A stretch of DNA of 64,000 nt, taken from assembly GCA_963820315.1 (NCBI GenBank), contig CAWFZK010000021.1, positions 18,428-82,427 of the forward strand. Reading direction: 5' to 3'. The DNA is from JACVRW01 sp963820315 (GTDB lineage: Bacteria; Actinomycetota; Thermoleophilia; Solirubrobacterales; Thermoleophilaceae). Positions 1-8,033 of the stretch are shown here, in pieces. The notes beneath the pieces were generated by a model. That model made no database searches, had not been told where the DNA came from, and saw only the letters and a list, made by a program, of their open reading frames with translations. The translations under genes and the position numbers were made by a program. How positions within the stretch are numbered: the stretch's first letter is position 1; each line of letters opens with the position of its first letter.

Positions 1-2
1 GC

Positions 3-1682
3 GAGACGCTCCAGGGCGAGTTCAAGAAGGACGTGAAATACGAGGACGAGTCCGCCAAGCGCTTCGAAACCGAGGTGCCGACCTTCGCCGACGAGGAGCA
101 GCTCGCGAACCTGCTCGAGGAGCACGACGTCGTCGTCAACGCGAAGCCGCCGGGCAGCCGCTCGCTGCTCGAGACGATCCTGTTCAGCTTCGGCCCGACG
201 ATCCTGCTCGTCGCGCTCTTCATCTGGCTGTTCCGGCGGGCCGCCTCCGCCGGTTCCGGCGGCGGCGTGCTCGGCCAGTTCGGGCGCTCGCGCGCCCGCC
301 GCGTCGAGGGCGAGACGCAGACGGTGACCTTCGAGGACGTCGCCGGCATCGACGAGGCCGAGAACGAGCTGGTCGAGGTGGTCGACTTCCTGCGCCATCC
401 GGACAAGTACCGCAAGCTCGGAGCGCGCATCCCGCGCGGCGTGCTGCTGTCGGGCCTGCCCGGCACCGGCAAGACGCTGCTGGCGCGCGCGGTGGCGGGC
501 GAGGCCGGGGTCCCCTACTTCTCGGCATCGGCGTCCGAGTTCATCGAGGCGATCGTCGGCATCGGCGCCTCGCGTGTGCGCGACCTCTTCAAGCAGGCCA
601 AGGAGGCCGCCCCGGCGATCATCTTCATCGACGAGCTCGACGCGATCGGTCGCTCCCGTGGCGGCAGCGGCGGCTCGCTCGGCGGCCACGACGAGCGCGA
701 GCAGACGCTGAATCAGATCCTCACCGAGATGGACGGCTTCGACACGAGCGACAGCGTCATCGTGCTGGGCGCGACCAACCGGCCGGACGTGCTCGATCCC
801 GCGCTGCTGCGGCCGGGCCGCTTCGACCGCCGCGTGGCGGTGCAGCCGCCCGACTCGAAGGGACGCGAGCTGATCCTGCGCGTGCACACGCGCTCGGTGC
901 CGCTCGCCGACGACGTCGACCTCGAGCGGCTCGCCTCGACGACACCGGGCATGGTCGGCGCGGATCTCGCCAACCTCGTCAACGAGGCGGCGCTGCTCGC
1001 CGCCCGGCGTGGCCACGAGAAGGTCCAGCCCGCCGACTTCACCGACGCGCTCGAGAAGATCGTGCTCGGCGCCGAGCGCAAGATCGTGATCGGTCAGGAC
1101 GACCGGCGCCGCATCGCGTACCACGAGGGCGGCCACGCCATCGTCGGCATGCTCACCCCGGGCGCGGACCCGGTCCGCAAGGTGTCGATCATCCCGCGCG
1201 GCCAGGCACTCGGTGTGACGCTCTCGACCCCGGACGACGACCGCTTCAACCTCTCCGAGGGCGAGCTGCGAGCCAAGATCCGGGTCGCGCTCGGCGGTCG
1301 TGTGGCCGAGGAGGTGGTGTTCGGCGACATCACGACGGGCGCGGAGTCCGACATCCAGCAGGTCACCATGATCGCGCGCGGCATGGTCGAGCGCTGGGGC
1401 ATGAGCGAGAAGGTCGGGTTCCTGACCGTCACCCCGCAGAACGGGCGCAGCGCGCTGCTGCCCGGCGCCGACCCGGTCTCCGAGGCGACTCAGGAGCTGA
1501 TCGACGCCGAGGTCCGGCGGATCGTGGACGAGGAGCACGAGGCGACGACGACGGTCGTCAGCGAGAACCGCGACAAGCTCGAAGACCTCGCCGAGGCGCT
1601 CCTCGAGCGCGAGACGCTCGACGAGGTCGACGCCTACGCAGTGGCCGGCATCGACCGCCGGCCCGTACCGGCACCCGCCTAG
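3..1682 (+). CDS. ftsH: ATP-dependent zinc metalloprotease FtsH (5' end cut off by the window)
   Basis: Membrane-anchored AAA+ protease that extracts and degrades membrane and short-lived cytosolic proteins. The reading frame is open from base 3, so the true start lies upstream and the GTG at 33 is only internal. Visible order: end of the extracytoplasmic domain, one transmembrane helix (near LLVALFIWLF), then the AAA domain with Walker A GLPGTGKT and Walker B IIFIDE, the second-region-of-homology arginines (RPGRFDRR), and the M41 zinc protease motif HEGGH. The usual FtsH motif is HEAGH, and Walker A is usually GPPGTGKT; both changes are conservative. The gene ends with TAG at 1680. Identification is secure; only the missing N-terminus is uncertain. 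Confidence 0.96.
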   Translation, partial: ETLQGEFKKDVKYEDESAKRFETEVPTFADEEQLANLLEEHDVVVNAKPPGSRSLLETILFSFGPTILLVALFIWLFRRAASAGSGGGVLGQFGRSRARRVEGETQTVTFEDVAGIDEAENELVEVVDFLRHPDKYRKLGARIPRGVLLSGLPGTGKTLLARAVAGEAGVPYFSASASEFIEAIVGIGASRVRDLFKQAKEAAPAIIFIDELDAIGRSRGGSGGSLGGHDEREQTLNQILTEMDGFDTSDSVIVLGATNRPDVLDPALLRPGRFDRRVAVQPPDSKGRELILRVHTRSVPLADDVDLERLASTTPGMVGADLANLVNEAALLAARRGHEKVQPADFTDALEKIVLGAERKIVIGQDDRRRIAYHEGGHAIVGMLTPGADPVRKVSIIPRGQALGVTLSTPDDDRFNLSEGELRAKIRVALGGRVAEEVVFGDITTGAESDIQQVTMIARGMVERWGMSEKVGFLTVTPQNGRSALLPGADPVSEATQELIDAEVRRIVDEEHEATTTVVSENRDKLEDLAEALLERETLDEVDAYAVAGIDRRPVPAPA

Positions 1683-1741
1683 CCGGGGAAAGCCCGGCGC
1701 TCGAAACGGAGCCGGTTTCCGGCGCGTCATGTTGTCGCTGC

Positions 1742-1771
1742 TTGACATGTGACCATTTAGTCACCTATTAT
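1742..1771 (+). promoter_or_regulatory. Consensus promoter with embedded dyad, in front of the ArsR-type gene
   Basis: TTGACA (1742-1747), an 18-bp spacer and TATTAT (1766-1771) form a near-perfect sigma-70 promoter. The spacer holds an inverted repeat, GTGAC (1749-1753) N6 GTCAC (1760-1764), well placed as the operator of the ArsR-type repressor. The start codon is GTG at 1779, 7 nt after the -10 box, so the mRNA is predicted to be leaderless. Confidence 0.75.
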
Positions 1772-1778
1772 CTACGGC

Positions 1779-2099
1779 GTGACCGACGACGACCGAGTCT
1801 TCAAGGCGCTTGCCGACCCGACGCGGCGCTTCCTGCTCGACAGGCTCTTCGCGCGCGACGGGCGCACGCTCACGGAGCTCGAATCCGAGCTCGAGATGAC
1901 GCGCTTCGGCGTGATGAAGCACCTGCGCGTGCTCGAGGACGCCGGCCTCGTGGTCACCCAGCGGTCGGGCCGGGAGAAGCTGCACTTCCTCAACCCGGTG
2001 CCGATCCGCTTGATCCACGACCGCTGGATCGACAAGTACACGGAGCGCCAGGTGTCGGCGCTCGCCGACCTCAAGACAGAATTGGAGAAGTCAGCGTGA
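1779..2099 (+). CDS. ArsR-family winged-helix transcriptional repressor
   Basis: A 106-residue winged-helix protein typical of the small ArsR/SmtB-fold regulators paired with SRPBCC proteins. It opens with the family signature ALADPTRRFLLDRL, and the recognition helix region reads MTRFGVMKHLRVLEDAGLV. No metal-binding cysteine pair is seen, so it is unlikely to be a classical metal sensor. The GTG start sits 7 nt after a consensus -10 box. The stop codon overlaps the next start (GTGA, 2096-2099), so both proteins come from one mRNA. It probably represses its own operon through the GTGAC/GTCAC dyad at 1749-1764. The signal it senses is unknown. Confidence 0.88.
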   Translation: MTDDDRVFKALADPTRRFLLDRLFARDGRTLTELESELEMTRFGVMKHLRVLEDAGLVVTQRSGREKLHFLNPVPIRLIHDRWIDKYTERQVSALADLKTELEKSA

Positions 2100-2596
2100 C
2101 CACGATGAGCGAGACGAAGACGACGCAGATCTACCGGGTGTTCATCAAGGCGTCGCCGGAGGCGATCTGGGAGGCGATCACGAACCCCGAGTGGAGCGTG
2201 CGCTACGGCTACGGGGCTCTGAACGAGTACGAGCTGCGTCCCGGCGGCACCTACCGCGGCAAGGCGACCCCCGAGCTTCAGGCGATGGGGATGCCCGAGG
2301 AGGTGGTCGAAGGCGAAGTGCTGGAGGTGGACCTGCCGCGCAGGCTTGTGCACACCTGGCGCTTCAAGTGGGGCGATGAGTTCGCCGACGAGGGGCCGAC
2401 CCGGGTGGCCTTCGAGATCAAGGAGATCGGCAACGGCGTCTCGAGCCTGACCGTGACCCACGAGCTCGAGAACGCGCCGAAGACCGCCGCGCAGGTCGCC
2501 GGCGAGATCGAGGGCGCCGGAGGCGGCTGGGCCTACATCCTCAGCGATCTCAAGTCGCTGCTCGAGACCGGCCACGCACTGGAGGTGCAGGCCTGA
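2096..2596 (+). CDS. SRPBCC-domain protein (AHSA1-like)
   Basis: A 166-residue START/Bet v 1-fold protein of the AHSA1/SRPBCC type; the opening strand (IYRVFIKASPEAIWEAIT) and the later VTHELEN stretch are characteristic. These proteins form a hydrophobic cavity and, when encoded with ArsR regulators, are usually of unknown ligand. The GTG at 2096 overlaps the ArsR stop; an ATG at 2105 is the alternative start. A strong hairpin follows the stop codon. Function beyond the fold cannot be assigned. Confidence 0.85.
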   Translation: MTTMSETKTTQIYRVFIKASPEAIWEAITNPEWSVRYGYGALNEYELRPGGTYRGKATPELQAMGMPEEVVEGEVLEVDLPRRLVHTWRFKWGDEFADEGPTRVAFEIKEIGNGVSSLTVTHELENAPKTAAQVAGEIEGAGGGWAYILSDLKSLLETGHALEVQA

Positions 2597-2606
2597 GCAT
2601 GGGGCT

Positions 2607-2628
2607 GGGGGCGCCGGCAGGCGCCCCC
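2607..2628. terminator. Hairpin terminator between convergent genes
   Basis: GGGGGCGCC (2607-2615), loop GGCA, GGCGCCCCC (2620-2628): a perfect 9-bp GC stem. It lies just after the SRPBCC stop (2596) and abuts the stop of the convergent GGDEF gene (2629), so it could serve both strands. T-runs are weak, as is usual in high-GC genomes. Confidence 0.65.
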
Positions 2629-3693
2629 TTAGCGCCGTTTCTCGGTCTTCCGCTCCATCAGCGCGACGTCGGCGCGGGCGAGCGCATCCTCGGCACTCGA
2701 GCCGACCGGCAGCGCTGACGCTCCCCAGGTCAGCGTCATGCTGCGGCCGTCGGGAGCGGTGCAGATCGCGCCGACGTTCGCGGCCATGCGGCTCATGACG
2801 TCGTCGGCGGCCGCGAGGTCGCTGCCCGGGAGGAGTACCACGAACTCGTCACCGCCCCAGCGGAAGCAGCGGTCGGTGCTGCGCAGCGAGCGCTCGATGG
2901 TGAGCGCGACCTCGCGCAGGCAGCGATCGCCCTCGAGGTGGCCCCAGCCATCGTTGATCCGGCGCAGGTCGTCGATGTCGACGAGCCCCACGCTCAGCGG
3001 CTCGTCGTCCCGCGCCGCCCCGGCGACCGCGACCGTGAGCGCCTCGTCGAACGCCCGCCGGTTGCCGAGGCCGGTCTGCGAGTCGACCCGGGCGAGCCGG
3101 CGGGCCACCTCGGCGCCGCTCTGCAGGCCGAGCCGCTGGCGGCGCGCGTAGGAGATGTACGTGATCAGGATCGCGCCGAGCACGATCAGGATGAGCGACT
3201 CGGCGATCATGTCGCCGATCACCCCGCCGTCCGTTCCCTCGTAGGTGAGCGGCAGCGCGAGCGCGAGCAGCAGCACGCCGAGGTGCACGATCGCGCGCCG
3301 CGGCGGTTGCACAGCGCCGGCGGCCATCCAGAGCACGAACAGGTCCTCGTAAGCGGAGGAGCCGCCGCCCGCGAGCCAGTTGAGCGTCGCGATGCCGGCC
3401 ACGCCGAGGTAGGCGACGAAGAGCAGCTCGTTCCAGGTCGGCTCGCCGCGGGCGAGCACAACCGTGCCGACGATGCCGGCGCCGATCAGCACCCCGGCCA
3501 CCGCCCAGCCCGCTCCGCCGATCTCCTCGTCGACCGGTTCGAGCGGCAGGAAGGCAAGCGCGAGCAGCACGCTCAGACCGAGGATCGCGGTCACGATCCG
3601 GTGCGCGGAATTCCAGTCGGCTCCCTCGTAGGGATCCGCCCGGCGCTCGAACATGCTCGTCACGAAGTCCACCGCCCGCTCTGGCGGCTTCAT
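2629..3693 (-). CDS. Membrane-bound diguanylate cyclase (GGDEF domain)
   Basis: A 354-residue protein that would make cyclic di-GMP from two GTP. The N-terminal ~180 residues hold about six hydrophobic helices (an uncharacterised MASE-like sensor). The C-terminal GGDEF domain carries DSQTGLGNRRAFDE, the substrate-binding VDIDDLRRIND region and an intact RWGGDEFVVLLPG active site. No EAL domain follows and no RxxD inhibitory site is obvious. The ATG at 3693 is chosen because GAGGGGGGAC lies just upstream; the frame is open further up but would run into nadC. It is transcribed divergently from nadC. Confidence 0.9.
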   Translation of the reverse strand: MKPPERAVDFVTSMFERRADPYEGADWNSAHRIVTAILGLSVLLALAFLPLEPVDEEIGGAGWAVAGVLIGAGIVGTVVLARGEPTWNELLFVAYLGVAGIATLNWLAGGGSSAYEDLFVLWMAAGAVQPPRRAIVHLGVLLLALALPLTYEGTDGGVIGDMIAESLILIVLGAILITYISYARRQRLGLQSGAEVARRLARVDSQTGLGNRRAFDEALTVAVAGAARDDEPLSVGLVDIDDLRRINDGWGHLEGDRCLREVALTIERSLRSTDRCFRWGGDEFVVLLPGSDLAAADDVMSRMAANVGAICTAPDGRSMTLTWGASALPVGSSAEDALARADVALMERKTEKRR

Positions 3694-3748
3694 GGGTCCC
3701 CCCTCTCGGGGCGCGATCTTCGCATAGCCTGAGTCCCATGGTGCGGGA

Positions 3749-4588
3749 GTGACCATTGTTCGTCCATCCGTGCAAGACCTGATCGACAACGCGCTCGCCG
3801 AGGACCTGGGCTCCGGTGACATCACTACGGAGGCGGTGGTCCCGGCGGATGCCAGAGCAGAGGCCCGGATCGAGCAGAAGCAGGCGGGCGTGGTGGCCGG
3901 CCTCGCCGTCGCCCAGGCGGTCTTCGAGCGCGTCGACCCAGGGCTGGGCTGGACGGTTTCTTGCAGCGAGGGCGAGTGGCGCGAGGGCGGCCCGGTCGCG
4001 GAGATCGAGGGCGCTGCCGCGTCGATCCTCGGGGCGGAGCGCGTCGCGCTCAACTTCCTCGGCAGGCTCTCGGGCGTGGCCACCGTCACGGCGAGCTACG
4101 TGCGCGCCGTGGAGGGCACCGGCGTCCGCATCCTCGACACGCGCAAGACGACGCCGGGCCTGCGCGCCCTCGAGAAGGAGGCGGTCCGCGCAGGCGGCGG
4201 CACGAGCCACCGCAGCGGCCTCTACGACGCGATCCTCGTGAAGGAGAACCACGCCGCGCTGGCGGGCGGGGTGGGGGAGGCGGCCGAGCGCGCGCTCGCG
4301 AATGCTCCCGACGGGGTGGTCGTCGAGGTCGAATGCGCGACGCTCGACGAGGTCGTGGCGGCCGTCGAGGCGGGCGTTCCGCGGATCCTGCTCGACAACA
4401 TGGACACCGCCGCGCTGCGCAGGGCTGTCGAGCTTGCCGGCGGCCGCGCCGAGCTCGAGGCGAGCGGCGGGATCACGCTGGACACGATCCGCGCGGTGGC
4501 CGAGACGGGCGTCGACTTCATCAGCGTCGGCGCGCTCACGCACTCGGCGCCCGCGCTCGACTTCAGCCTGCTGCTCGATCCGCGCTAG
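3749..4588 (+). CDS. nadC: Nicotinate-nucleotide pyrophosphorylase (quinolinate phosphoribosyltransferase)
   Basis: Converts quinolinate and PRPP to nicotinate mononucleotide, CO2 and PPi in de novo NAD synthesis. The 279-residue protein has the usual family length and all hallmark motifs: EDLGSGDITT near the N-terminus, KQAGVVAGL, RILDTRKTTPGLR, GGGTSHRSGLYD, VKENH, LLDNMD and EASGGI. The GTG at 3749 gives the family N-terminus. Its last 26 nt overlap the convergent nrtR gene, and nadA lies beyond that, so all three form an NAD cluster. nadB is not in the window. Confidence 0.96.
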   Translation: MTIVRPSVQDLIDNALAEDLGSGDITTEAVVPADARAEARIEQKQAGVVAGLAVAQAVFERVDPGLGWTVSCSEGEWREGGPVAEIEGAAASILGAERVALNFLGRLSGVATVTASYVRAVEGTGVRILDTRKTTPGLRALEKEAVRAGGGTSHRSGLYDAILVKENHAALAGGVGEAAERALANAPDGVVVEVECATLDEVVAAVEAGVPRILLDNMDTAALRRAVELAGGRAELEASGGITLDTIRAVAETGVDFISVGALTHSAPALDFSLLLDPR

Positions 4589-5291
4589 CGCCGCGCGGGC
4601 CGGGCGGGCGCAGCACCGCGAACGGATCCGTCACCGCGAGATCGTGTGAGCGGAAGCGGTACACGGCGGCCGGGCGCCCGCCGCCGCGCCCGGGTGAGCG
4701 ACGCTCGCCGGTCGCCTCGAGCAGCCCGCGCCGCTCGAGCACACGCCGCAGGTTGGTCGGGTCGACGGGGTAGCCGAGCGCGGCGGTGTAGATCGACGAG
4801 AGCTCGGAGATCGAGAAGGAGCCCGGAGCGAGCGCGAAGCCGATGTTGGTGTAGGAGAGCTTCGCCCGCAGGCGCTCGCGGCCGGCGAGCACGATCGCCT
4901 CGTGGTCGAAGGCCATGGGCTCGGGCAGCCGGTCGACCGGGTGCCAGCCGGTGTCCTCGGGCAGCTCCGGATCGAGGCCGAGTGGGACGAGGCCCAGGTA
5001 GGCGGTCGCCAGCTGCCACTCGGCCGGGTGGCGGCCGGGGTCGCCGACCGTCTCGAGCTGCTCGAGCCAGGACAGCTCGGCCACGTCCACCTTGCGGGCG
5101 AGCTGGGTGCGGATCGAGTCGTCGAGCGCAAGATCCGCCTCGAGGTAGCCGCCCGGGAGCGACCAGGCGCCCGAGTAGGGCTCGCGGGCGCGCTGCCAGA
5201 GCAGCACGCAGAGCACGTCGCCCCGGACCTGCAGGACCACCGCAAGCGTCACGTGCGTGGGTGAGAGCCGCTCCACGGTATACTTCGCCAC
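4563..5291 (-). CDS. nrtR: NrtR-type Nudix-related regulator of NAD metabolism
   Basis: A 242-residue protein with an N-terminal Nudix-like domain (SLPGGYLEADLALDDSIRTQ, about residues 42-62) and a C-terminal winged helix (SISELSSIYTAALGYPVDPTNLRRVLERRGLL). This two-domain layout is that of NrtR, which senses ADP-ribose and represses NAD biosynthesis or salvage genes. The Nudix box is degenerate compared with catalytic GX5EX7REUXEEXGU hydrolases (no REXXEE), as expected of a sensor. It lies between convergent nadC and divergent nadA, which strongly supports the role. GTG start at 5291; a TATGAT -10 box lies 11 nt upstream. Confidence 0.9.
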   Translation of the reverse strand: MAKYTVERLSPTHVTLAVVLQVRGDVLCVLLWQRAREPYSGAWSLPGGYLEADLALDDSIRTQLARKVDVAELSWLEQLETVGDPGRHPAEWQLATAYLGLVPLGLDPELPEDTGWHPVDRLPEPMAFDHEAIVLAGRERLRAKLSYTNIGFALAPGSFSISELSSIYTAALGYPVDPTNLRRVLERRGLLEATGERRSPGRGGGRPAAVYRFRSHDLAVTDPFAVLRPPGPRGASADRAAG

Positions 5292-5331
5292 AACGGTTTT
5301 CGATCATAAGGCAAAAACCTCATGAAGCCAA
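5279..5331. promoter_or_regulatory. Divergent nrtR/nadA promoter region with dyad (candidate NrtR operator)
   Basis: The 30-bp gap between the nrtR start (5291) and nadA start (5322) holds an inverted repeat, GGTTTT (5295-5300) N13 AAAACC (5314-5319). On the minus strand, TATGAT (5303-5308) with TTGGCT 17 bp upstream (5326-5331) would drive nrtR. On the plus strand, TATACT (5279-5284) is a candidate nadA -10. One dyad between the two promoters would let NrtR control both genes. Confidence 0.55.
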
Positions 5332-6335
5332 TCGAGCTCCCGACATTGAGCCCCGCCGCCGCACCTGCGCTGAGCCCTTCCGACCTCACGCGCATGCAGT
5401 CAGAGGTGCGTGCGCTGGCGGAGGAGCGGAACGCCGTGATCCTCGCGCACAACTACCAGGTGCCCGAGGTGCAGGACGTGGCCCACTTCGTGGGGGACTC
5501 GCTCGGCCTGTCGCGCAAGGCGGCCGACACCGACGCCGACGTGATCGCCTTCTGCGGCGTCCATTTCATGGCGGAGACGGCCTCGATCCTGTCGCCCGGG
5601 AAGACCGTGCTGCTGCCGGACCTCGACGCCGGCTGCTCGCTCGCCGACTCGATCACCGCGCCGCAGCTGCGGGCCTGGAAGGAGAAGCACCCCGGCGCGA
5701 TCGTGGTCATGTACGTGAACACGACCGCCGAGGTCAAGGCCGAGACCGACTACTGCTGCACCTCCGCGAACGCGGTCGACGTGGTGCGCCACATCTACGC
5801 CGAGCACGGCGAGGACACCGAGATCCTGTTCGGTCCCGACATGTGGCTGGGCGCCTACGTCGAGCGGACGATCGGCCGGCGCATGCACGTCTGGGACGGC
5901 GAGTGCCACGTGCACGCCGGGATCCGTCCCGGCGACATCGCCGACGTGCGGGCGGAGCATCCGGACGCCGAGTTCATGATCCATCCCGAGTGCGGCTGCA
6001 CGACCCAGGTCATGGAGTACGTGGCCGCCGGCGACGTCGACCCGGAGCGCACGCACATGCTGTCCACCGGCGGCATGCTCCAGTTCGCGCGTGAGTCGGA
6101 GGCGCGCGAGTTCATCGTCGCGACCGAGACCGGCATGCTGCACCCGCTCGCGAAGGAGAACCCCGGCAAGGAGTTCATTCCGGCGAACCGCGCAGCGGCG
6201 TGCAGGTACATGAAGATGATCACGCTGCCGAAGCTGCGCGACGCGCTGCGCGACCTGCGCCCGGTCGTGAAGGTCGACCCCGCCCTGGCCGAGCGCGCCC
6301 GGGTGCCGATCGACCGCATGGTCGCCATCGGCTGA
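5322..6335 (+). CDS. nadA: Quinolinate synthase
   Basis: A [4Fe-4S] enzyme that condenses iminoaspartate with dihydroxyacetone phosphate to quinolinate, the substrate of NadC. At 337 residues it has family length. Hallmarks are ILAHNYQVPEVQDVAHFVGDS near the N-terminus, FCGVHFMAETA, DAGCSLAD, HPECGCTTQV and AAACRYMKM, which supply the three conserved cluster cysteines. ATG start at 5322. No nadB is nearby, so iminoaspartate must come from an enzyme encoded elsewhere (aspartate oxidase or aspartate dehydrogenase). Confidence 0.96.
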   Translation: MKPIELPTLSPAAAPALSPSDLTRMQSEVRALAEERNAVILAHNYQVPEVQDVAHFVGDSLGLSRKAADTDADVIAFCGVHFMAETASILSPGKTVLLPDLDAGCSLADSITAPQLRAWKEKHPGAIVVMYVNTTAEVKAETDYCCTSANAVDVVRHIYAEHGEDTEILFGPDMWLGAYVERTIGRRMHVWDGECHVHAGIRPGDIADVRAEHPDAEFMIHPECGCTTQVMEYVAAGDVDPERTHMLSTGGMLQFARESEAREFIVATETGMLHPLAKENPGKEFIPANRAAACRYMKMITLPKLRDALRDLRPVVKVDPALAERARVPIDRMVAIG

Positions 6336-6352
6336 CCCGCCTGCCACCCTGG

Positions 6353-7384
6353 GTGGCCGTGGTACGTGCCCTCGGCACAACGCTGCTCGCCGTCCTGGCC
6401 TGCGCCGGCCCCGCCTGGGGCGCCGACCCGATCGATCACACGAAGCCGCCCGCGCCGGACGGGACGCCGATGTGCGCCGATTGGGTGCACGCGAGCTACA
6501 CGGTCGAGCGCGGCGGCCGCAGCTGGCCCACCTGGCATCCACCGCGCGATCCGCGCTACGGCTGCGCGTTCGGGCACGAGCACGGCTCGAACCCGCGCGC
6601 CTTCGCCTACTTCGAGCGCACCGGCATGCCGGCGCTGGGACACATCGGCGCCGTCGCGGGCAGCGAGGAGGCGCACGCGGGCTTCAAGGTCTTCGTTGCC
6701 AACCGCGACCGCAAGGGCCTCGCCTGGATGGTCGTGCTCCATCAGGGCTCGGGTTCGCCGAAGCGCGGGACGGTGCGCTTCCACTCGCTCGAGACCTGGC
6801 TGTTCAGGCGCAAGGGCGGACGGCTGATCGCCCACACGCGGCACATGGCCGACTTCGGCGAGGCGCTCCCCAACTGCCCGGGCACCGAGCTGCGCCCGAG
6901 CATGCGGCTGCTGCCGAGCCCGGCCTGCAAGTCCGTCTACGAGGAGTGGGACACCGCGATCGACGTCGGCGGCGTCTTCCGCGGCCGGCCGGGCTTCGGG
7001 ATCGACAACGCGATCACCCAGTTCGACCCCGCCGCTCCCGAGCAGATCACGTTCAACAAGGGCTTCGCGTGCGGCCCGCACGATCCCGCCGGCTGGGACT
7101 CGTACTGCAAGGGCGACAAGCGCGCCGTCCTCCACCCGCGCTGGGTCGTCGAGAACCGCGGCCCGAGCCGCTTCCGCACCGACGCCTACGGCAGCCGCTC
7201 GCCCGCCGGCCTCCTGCAGGTGGTGTCACGCCGCCTGCGGGTGGACCAGTCGGACGAGTGCTGCGGCGCCGAGAACGCCTTCATCATGGAGCGGCCGAGC
7301 GACGGCGGGATCTACCGCGCGGGCCGCGGGCTCAACTCGGCGAACTTCGAGTTCCCGGGTTACTGCGTGCTCAGAACGAACTAG
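6353..7384 (+). CDS. Secreted protein of unknown function
   Basis: About 343 residues with a clear Sec signal peptide (ALGTTLLAVLACAGPAWGA) that appears cleaved after the AWGA. The mature part is rich in aromatic residues and histidine (PTWHPPRDPRYGCAFGHEHG) and has several cysteines, consistent with an exported disulfide-bonded protein. I do not recognise a family. The GTG at 6353 (or 6359) is chosen because it places the signal peptide at the N-terminus; an open frame further upstream overlaps nadA and is not credible. Its stop shares CTAG (7381-7384) with the convergent membrane-protein gene. Confidence 0.7.
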   Translation: MAVVRALGTTLLAVLACAGPAWGADPIDHTKPPAPDGTPMCADWVHASYTVERGGRSWPTWHPPRDPRYGCAFGHEHGSNPRAFAYFERTGMPALGHIGAVAGSEEAHAGFKVFVANRDRKGLAWMVVLHQGSGSPKRGTVRFHSLETWLFRRKGGRLIAHTRHMADFGEALPNCPGTELRPSMRLLPSPACKSVYEEWDTAIDVGGVFRGRPGFGIDNAITQFDPAAPEQITFNKGFACGPHDPAGWDSYCKGDKRAVLHPRWVVENRGPSRFRTDAYGSRSPAGLLQVVSRRLRVDQSDECCGAENAFIMERPSDGGIYRAGRGLNSANFEFPGYCVLRTN

Positions 7385-7767
7385 TTCCTTCTGGCGAACC
7401 AGATCACGCCGGTGATGAAGCACAGCGCGAACACGGCGCAGAGGATGCTGAGCGTCTCGTTGGGATCGCCCTGCGCGACGGTCACGAGCCACCAGCCGGG
7501 GAGGAGCCAGGCCATCACGGCGCCGGCGAAGGCGACCGCCCGCATGTAGAGCGAGCGCACGCGCTCGTCGCCGGTGCCGCTCATCACCTCGAGCACGTTC
7601 GAGCGTCTGCGGCCGAAGTGCACCACGGCGATGAACGCGGTCATGATCAGCGCGAACGGGAAGGCCGCCTCGAAGCCGTCGACGGCCCAGAAGACCGCCG
7701 TGGCGGCTGAGGCGATCAGCGCCATGCCGGCCACCTGCACGCTCCAGTTGTTCATCGCGTCGTTCAT
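7381..7767 (-). CDS. Small integral membrane protein paired with an XRE regulator
   Basis: 128 residues with four predicted membrane helices (first pair at about residues 9-49, then around AVAFAGAVMAWLLPGWWLV and SILCAVFALCFITGVIWF). The ATG at 7767 overlaps the stop of the upstream HTH gene (ATGA), so the two are translationally coupled. Small XRE regulators paired with short multi-helix membrane proteins (DUF2178-like) are a common module of unknown purpose; the DUF assignment is my inference from layout. The stop interlocks with the convergent gene in CTAG. Confidence 0.75.
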   Translation of the reverse strand: MNDAMNNWSVQVAGMALIASAATAVFWAVDGFEAAFPFALIMTAFIAVVHFGRRRSNVLEVMSGTGDERVRSLYMRAVAFAGAVMAWLLPGWWLVTVAQGDPNETLSILCAVFALCFITGVIWFARRN

Positions 7768-7967
7768 CTCGAATCTCCGTTGTCCGAAAACATCTCCTCG
7801 ACGCTCGTCCCGAAGTGGCGGGCGAGCGCGATCGCGAGCGGCAGCGAGGGGAGGTAGCGGCCCTTCTCGATCGCGTTGATCGTCTGGCGCGAGACCCCCA
7901 TCGCCTGGCCGAGCGCGGCCTGTGAGAGCCCCTGCTCGGTCCGCCGCCTGCGCACGTCGTTGTCCAT
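7764..7967 (-). CDS. Small XRE-family HTH regulator (YozG-like)
   Basis: A 67-residue stand-alone Cro/C1-type helix-turn-helix: RRTEQGLSQAALGQAMGVSR, then QTINAIEKGRYLPSLPLAIALARHF and a short acidic tail. It is almost all DNA-binding domain. ATG at 7967. Its own promoter is TTGACA (minus, 7999-8004) - 17 bp - TAACTT (7976-7981), with the start codon 8 nt from the -10. Both promoter boxes are covered by copies of the dyad TGTAAAG-N4-CTTTACA, so autorepression is likely. Confidence 0.88.
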   Translation of the reverse strand: MDNDVRRRRTEQGLSQAALGQAMGVSRQTINAIEKGRYLPSLPLAIALARHFGTSVEEMFSDNGDSR

Positions 7968-7971
7968 CGCC

Positions 7972-8016
7972 TGTAAAGTTAGCTTTACATCGGCGGAGTG
8001 TCAAGCAAGCTTTACA
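7972..8016. promoter_or_regulatory. Two-copy dyad operator over the HTH gene promoter
   Basis: Operator 1: TGTAAAG (7972-7978) TTAG CTTTACA (7983-7989), perfect 7-bp arms, covering the -10 of the HTH gene. Operator 2: TGTCAAG (7999-8005) CAAG CTTTACA (8010-8016), one mismatch, covering its -35. Centres are 27 bp apart. Operator 2 also sits where the -35 of the divergent gene at 8034 would be (-10 TAGGCT at 8022-8027), so one regulator may govern both directions. Confidence 0.75.
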
Positions 8017-8033
8017 TTGGCTAGGCTGCGCGC

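Noticed and set aside
4563..5291. Catalytic Nudix hydrolase
   Set aside because: The Nudix box lacks the REXXEE core and a C-terminal winged helix is present; NrtR regulator fits better.
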